9,345 nt of DNA, taken from positions 1 to 9,345 of the forward strand of contig JAITTD010000199.1 of NCBI GenBank assembly GCA_031287245.1, written 5' to 3'. Of this stretch, positions 6,066-9,345 are shown in pieces. Below the pieces are notes generated by a model. The model made no database searches. It was not told the DNA's origin and was given only the letters and a program-made list of their open reading frames with translations. The translations under genes were made by a program, and so were the position numbers. The first letter of the stretch is position 1. Every line of letters begins with the position of its first letter. This DNA is from Bacteroidales bacterium (GTDB taxonomy: Bacteria > Bacteroidota > Bacteroidia > Bacteroidales > UBA4181).

Positions 6066-7324
6066 GCGATACGGTGTATGCAGCCTATATGTACAGTTAT
6101 CCCCACAAGACAGCGTATCGGACTTTCGACAAACCGATTGATATAAAGCCTTTTGTGGAGTCGCAAGGCGCAAAATCAGCCGCGCTGTACTTTCACATTC
6201 CTTTTTGCAGGCACAAATGCGGCTATTGCAATCTTTTTTCGCAACAAACATGTCATAACGAGCGAATGACAGCCTATTTGGATGCGATGAATCGTGAAGC
6301 AAAACACCTGTCAGCGATTACCCGAAATCTAACCTTCGACTCCTTTTCCATAGGCGGGGGTACACCGCTGATACTTGATTTGCCGAAGGTGAAACAACTG
6401 TTTCATATTGCATCGCTTTTCGGTGTAAACCCGCAACAGACGCCCACTTCTGTGGAAACTTCGCCGGATTATGCTGACTTCAACACACTCTCCTGCCTGA
6501 AAGACATTGGCGTGGAACGGTTGAGCATTGGCATCCAAAGTTTTGACGACAGCGAATTGCGCCGTATCGGGCGGGCTGCCATGAGCGCTACCTGCCGCAA
6601 AGCCCTTGACGCCATTACCACAATTGGCTTCCATACACTGAACATTGACCTGATTTACGGCATAGAAGGGCAAACACCGGAAAATATCCTGTATTCCATT
6701 CGCGAAGCCTTGACGTATCAGCCTGATGAACTATTCATCTATCCGCTGTACGTCAGGCAGGGAACACGCATCAACAGCCGCGCTGCAGACAGCGATATCA
6801 CAGCGATGTACCGTGTGGCGAGGCAAAAATTGTTAGATGCCGGTTTTACCCAAACCTCCATGCGCCGTTTCACCAAACACCCCAAAACCGATGCGGAATT
6901 TTCATGCGGCGATGAAATCATGATTTCATGCGGCTGCGGCGGACGGAACTATGTCGGCGACTTGCATTTTTCTACGCCCTACGCCATCCGGCAAGCGTCC
7001 ATCGCCGGTATCATTGATGCGTATATTCGCGCCGCAGACTACACCAAAGCTACACATGGATATCTGCTCAACAGCGAGGAACAACAACGGCGGTTCATCA
7101 TCAAAAACCTGATGTATCACCGCGGGATAGACAAATCGGAATTTGCGCATCGCTTTGATCGCTCACTATCTGATTATCAGCAATTTGAAAAAATGTCCGC
7201 ACGAGGTTTCATCACCGATGACGGTAACCGCATCCGCCTCACCGAAAGCGGCATGGAACACTCAGACGAGGTGGGGGAATGGTTCGTGTCGAGGATGGTG
7301 AGGGAAAAAATGGAAAATCTTTGA
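6062..7324 (+). CDS. STM4012-family HemN-like radical SAM protein
   Basis: This encodes a 420-residue radical SAM enzyme. The 4Fe-4S cluster motif is CRHKCGYC (Cys49, Cys53, Cys56). SAM-binding features follow: GGGTP (98-102), VERLSIGIQSFDD (151-163) and NIDLIYGIEGQT (194-205), all in the style of HemN/HemW. A C-terminal HemN-type helical region (about 330-420) is present. The family includes coproporphyrinogen oxidases but also many enzymes of other chemistry. Its place in the STM401x operon argues against a haem role, and NCBI-type naming would be 'STM4012 family radical SAM protein'. The frame is open from 6011, but the start at 6062 is preferred: it gives the ATGA overlap with the upstream stop and the N-terminus SYPHKTAYR that I recall for the family. 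It is the last gene of the operon; no terminator is seen in the 69 bp before the next gene. Confidence 0.88.
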   Translation: MSDTVYAAYMYSYPHKTAYRTFDKPIDIKPFVESQGAKSAALYFHIPFCRHKCGYCNLFSQQTCHNERMTAYLDAMNREAKHLSAITRNLTFDSFSIGGGTPLILDLPKVKQLFHIASLFGVNPQQTPTSVETSPDYADFNTLSCLKDIGVERLSIGIQSFDDSELRRIGRAAMSATCRKALDAITTIGFHTLNIDLIYGIEGQTPENILYSIREALTYQPDELFIYPLYVRQGTRINSRAADSDITAMYRVARQKLLDAGFTQTSMRRFTKHPKTDAEFSCGDEIMISCGCGGRNYVGDLHFSTPYAIRQASIAGIIDAYIRAADYTKATHGYLLNSEEQQRRFIIKNLMYHRGIDKSEFAHRFDRSLSDYQQFEKMSARGFITDDGNRIRLTESGMEHSDEVGEWFVSRMVREKMENL

Positions 7325-7340
7325 TTTTGTTGAAAAAAGA

Positions 7341-7372
7341 TTTCGCCATTCGAGAATAAATCTGTACTTTTG
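7341..7372 (+). promoter_or_regulatory. Promoter candidate for the type IIG gene
   Basis: TACTTTTG (7365-7372) fits the Bacteroides -7 consensus TAnnTTTG. TTTC (7341-7344), one mismatch from the -33 TTTG, lies 20 bp upstream. The start codon at 7394 is 21 bp beyond. The restriction-modification gene therefore probably has its own promoter, although read-through from the operon is possible since no hairpin terminator is visible in 7325-7393. Confidence 0.45.
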
Positions 7373-7393
7373 ACCTTTGAATTTGATTGAAGG

Positions 7394-9181
7394 ATGGGTA
7401 TTTTCCAACATACCGTAGTAAAGAAAAGCATTGCTTCGCAAAGCGAGAAGATACAAGCGATGTATAACCACTATGCGTCTTATTTCCTGAATCCTGAAGT
7501 TCAGGAAAACATTCGCAACAGCAAGGAGGAACAGTTTCAGGAGGGTTTTCTGCGGGAACTTTTTGTGAAAATTCTCGGCTATACGCTCAATCCCGAACCG
7601 AATTACAACCTGATTACAGAGAAGAAAAACGAAACCAACTCCAAAAAAGCGGATGGGGCTATTGTTATCAATGGCGAGGTACGAGGCGTTATTGAACTGA
7701 AAGACCACAAAACTACGGATTTGAAACAAGTGGAGGCGCAGGCTTTCGGCTATAAGAACAATCACCGCAAAACGGCATACGTCATTATTTCCAATTTTGA
7801 AAAATTGCGGTTTTATATCGAAAATACAATTGACTTTGAGGAGTTTAACCTCTTCAATTTAAAAGAAAAGGATTTTGCCGTTTTATGGATTTGTTTGGCT
7901 TATGAGAACATTGCCAAGGATTTGCCCAAACAGTTGAAAAGCGAATCGACCAACAATGAAGACCATATTACGAAACAACTGTATAAAGATTATTCCACAT
8001 TCAAACGCGAACTTTATGCAGACATAATGGCTAACAAGGGGATTTATCCCCTTGCAGACGATGACAAAGGGGCTGCGGATGACAAGGGGTTGAAACCCCT
8101 TGCTGCGCCGCTACAATTGTTCAAAAAAACGCAAAAACTACTTGACCGTTTTTTATTTGTTTTCTTTGCCGAAGACAAAGGGCTGCTTCCGCCCAATTCG
8201 ATGAATCGGATTATTGAACAATGGGACAGACGAAATGATGACCCGCTCAATGAATACCAACCACTTTACGACCGTTTTAAACTCTATTTCAAATACATGG
8301 ATGAGGGACACAAGGGAAAAACGGAAGATATTTTTGCGTATAACGGTGGACTGTTCAAACATGATGCGCTGTTAAATGAATTGATAATCAACGATGATGT
8401 ATTGAAAAGCAACATTCTGAAATTGATTGTGTATGACTTTGATACGGAAGTTGACGTCAATATCTTAGGACATATTTTTGAGAACAGCCTGACGGAAATG
8501 GATGAAATTACCAACGAAATAACAAAGGGGCATGCCCCCTTGTCAACATCCAAACGCAAAAAAGACGGAGTTTTTTACACACCTCGCTATATCACAACGT
8601 ATATCGTGGATAATACGCTCGGCAAATTATGTGCGGACAAAAAAACGGAACTCGTCCTGAATGAATCGGAATATTTTTCCGACAAAAAACGCCCGAAAGC
8701 CGAAACGAAGAAATTGGCAGACAAATTAACCGTTTATCGCGATTGGTTGCTTTCGCTTACCATTTGCGATCCTGCCTGCGGTAGCGGCGCATTCCTCAAT
8801 GCCGCCCTTGATTTCCTGATGAGCGAACACCGCCTTGTCGATGAACTGACGGCGAAACTGTTCGGCAGCGCGATTGTATTTCCCGATATAGAAAACGCCA
8901 TTCTGGAAAATAATCTGTACGGCGTGGACATCAATGAAGAAAGCGTAGAGATTGCCAAACTTGCGTTGTGGTTGCGTACCGCCAAACCGCAACGCAAACT
9001 CAATTCGCTCAATAACAATATTAAATGTGGCAATTCACTGATTTCCGACCCCGAAGTGGCAGGTGAAAAGGCTTTTGATTGGCACAAGGAATTTCCACAA
9101 GTGTTTGAAAAAGGCGGCTTTGATGTGGTAATTGGAAATCCGCCGTTTGTTCGCTTAGAACACATACGCGACACTTCATAA
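7394..9181 (+). CDS. Type IIG (Eco57I-like) restriction-modification protein, interrupted
   Basis: This encodes 595 residues before an in-frame TAA. The N-terminus carries a PD-(D/E)xK-type nuclease pattern: Asp87 in KADGAI, then Glu101-Leu-Lys103 in GVIELK. A helical linker follows (KKTQKLLDRFLFVFFAEDKGLLPP, 244-267), then the methylase: DGVFYTP (391-397), SAM-binding DPACGSGAF (459-467), YGVDIN (509-514) and catalytic NPPF (582-585). Such single-chain enzymes methylate adenine and cut outside their site. Full-length relatives go on for several hundred residues, including the target-recognition domain; here the reading frame stops 10 codons after NPPF and homology continues in the same frame (9182 on). 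Nuclease and catalytic motifs are intact, but DNA recognition would be lost. The start at 7394 suits the promoter; Met23 (7460), near where relatives begin, is an alternative. Two small regions (about 214-238 and 377-384) are in-frame palindromic repeats. Confidence 0.85.
   Translation: MGIFQHTVVKKSIASQSEKIQAMYNHYASYFLNPEVQENIRNSKEEQFQEGFLRELFVKILGYTLNPEPNYNLITEKKNETNSKKADGAIVINGEVRGVIELKDHKTTDLKQVEAQAFGYKNNHRKTAYVIISNFEKLRFYIENTIDFEEFNLFNLKEKDFAVLWICLAYENIAKDLPKQLKSESTNNEDHITKQLYKDYSTFKRELYADIMANKGIYPLADDDKGAADDKGLKPLAAPLQLFKKTQKLLDRFLFVFFAEDKGLLPPNSMNRIIEQWDRRNDDPLNEYQPLYDRFKLYFKYMDEGHKGKTEDIFAYNGGLFKHDALLNELIINDDVLKSNILKLIVYDFDTEVDVNILGHIFENSLTEMDEITNEITKGHAPLSTSKRKKDGVFYTPRYITTYIVDNTLGKLCADKKTELVLNESEYFSDKKRPKAETKKLADKLTVYRDWLLSLTICDPACGSGAFLNAALDFLMSEHRLVDELTAKLFGSAIVFPDIENAILENNLYGVDINEESVEIAKLALWLRTAKPQRKLNSLNNNIKCGNSLISDPEVAGEKAFDWHKEFPQVFEKGGFDVVIGNPPFVRLEHIRDTS
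8033..8103 (+). repeat. In-frame GGGG/CCCC palindromic repeat cluster
   Basis: Two perfect inverted repeats lie inside the type IIG coding frame: CAAGGGGATTTATCCCCTTG (8035-8054) and CAAGGGGTTGAAACCCCTTG (8083-8102), each of 9-bp arms around 2 bases. Between them is a degenerate half copy (GATGACAAAGGGG, 8060-8072) that matches the start of the second (GATGACAAGGGG, 8078-8089). Translation gives NKGIYPLA, DDKGA and DKGLKPLA, unlike the surrounding sequence. The region lies just before the conserved LFKKTQKLLDRFLF block, in what should be a linker. This looks like insertion and duplication of a small palindromic element. Confidence 0.7.
8522..8543 (+). repeat. Third in-frame GGGG/CCCC palindrome
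   Basis: Arms ACAAAGGGGCA (8522-8532) and TGCCCCCTTGT (8533-8543) pair with one mismatch and no loop. The sequence is read in the same frame as the cluster near 8040-8100 and gives TKGHAPL, so it appears to be a further copy of the same element. It sits in the variable linker before KRKKDGVFYTP. Confidence 0.6.
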
Positions 9182-9345
9182 GCATTGGAAAAACAGAACT
9201 ATCATACGTTTGACAAACGGGGGGATATTTATTGTGTATTTGTAGAAAAAGGATTTCAGTTGCTCAAGCCCACAGGTTTTATTTCATACATTATGCCCAA
9301 TAAGTGGATGCAGGCAGGTTATGGAAAAGCCTTGCGCGAGTATTT
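9182..9345 (+). pseudogene. Continuation of type IIG gene after the stop, cut by window edge
   Basis: Reading on in the same frame past the TAA gives ALEKQNYHTFDKRGDIYC and then VFVEKGFQLLKPTGF, ISYIMPNKWMQAGYG, with no further stop to the window end. This is the normal sequence of Eco57I-type methylases after the NPPF motif, ahead of the target-recognition domain. There is no frame shift: one codon is a stop where a lysine or similar residue is expected. It has no good start codon or leader of its own (the first ATG is at 9294), so it is unlikely to be translated separately. The gene runs beyond the window, so its 3' state is unknown. Confidence 0.75.

Noticed and set aside
6062..7324. Haem biosynthesis gene hemN/hemW
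   Set aside because: The fold and motifs are HemN-like, but the operon context and N-terminal SYPHKTAYR point to the STM4012 family, and no haem genes are nearby.
9179..9181. Recoded stop or alternative genetic code
   Set aside because: TAA is used as a normal terminator by other genes in the window (lipoprotein, barrel, STM4015), so a simple nonsense change or a sequence error is more likely.

Overview
The window looks like a chromosomal segment of a Bacteroidetes bacterium, probably order Bacteroidales. Three things point there: promoter-like sequences of the Bacteroides type (TAnnTTTG at -7) with A-rich leaders and little Shine-Dalgarno; a surface lipoprotein whose lipobox cysteine is followed by an acidic export-type sequence; and a type IIG restriction-modification protein of the form common in that phylum. 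The genus cannot be fixed from sequence alone.

Left part, minus strand (125-2976): a two-gene unit reading leftward. It encodes a lipoprotein with three PKD/Ig-like repeats plus a C-terminal 'cell surface protein' domain, then, after 2 bases, an outer-membrane beta-barrel-like protein. Left of it (1-124) is a leftward promoter with a palindrome at its likely start site, belonging to a gene outside the window. The divergent region 2977-3155 holds two 16-bp perfect palindromes, a spaced inverted repeat and a T-tract repeat.

Centre, plus strand (3156-7324): a compact four-gene operon that I recognise as the STM4015-STM4014-STM4013-STM4012 neighbourhood first named from Salmonella locus tags. 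It encodes a WGR + leucine-rich-repeat protein, an ATP-grasp ligase-like protein, an alkaline-phosphatase/sulfatase-superfamily hydrolase and a HemN-like radical SAM enzyme. Spacing is 1 bp, then two ATGA start/stop overlaps, so the four products are probably made together. I know of no established function. An ATP-grasp, a radical SAM enzyme, a metal hydrolase and a recognition scaffold with a conserved-looking acidic/aromatic C-terminus would fit a peptide- or protein-tail modification pathway. This is the best candidate in the window for an undescribed system. The second radical SAM gene (STM4011) that I associate with this cluster is not at its 3' end.

Right part, plus strand (7394-9345): after a 69-bp gap with its own promoter-like sequence comes a type IIG (Eco57I-like) restriction-modification gene. 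It is interrupted by an in-frame TAA just after the NPPF methylase motif, and the homologous sequence continues in the same frame to the window edge. The gene also carries short GGGG/CCCC palindromes, all read in the same frame as variants of '(N/D/T)KGxxPL', which look like small mobile palindromic repeats inserted inside a coding sequence. No tRNA, rRNA, CRISPR array or insertion sequence was seen.
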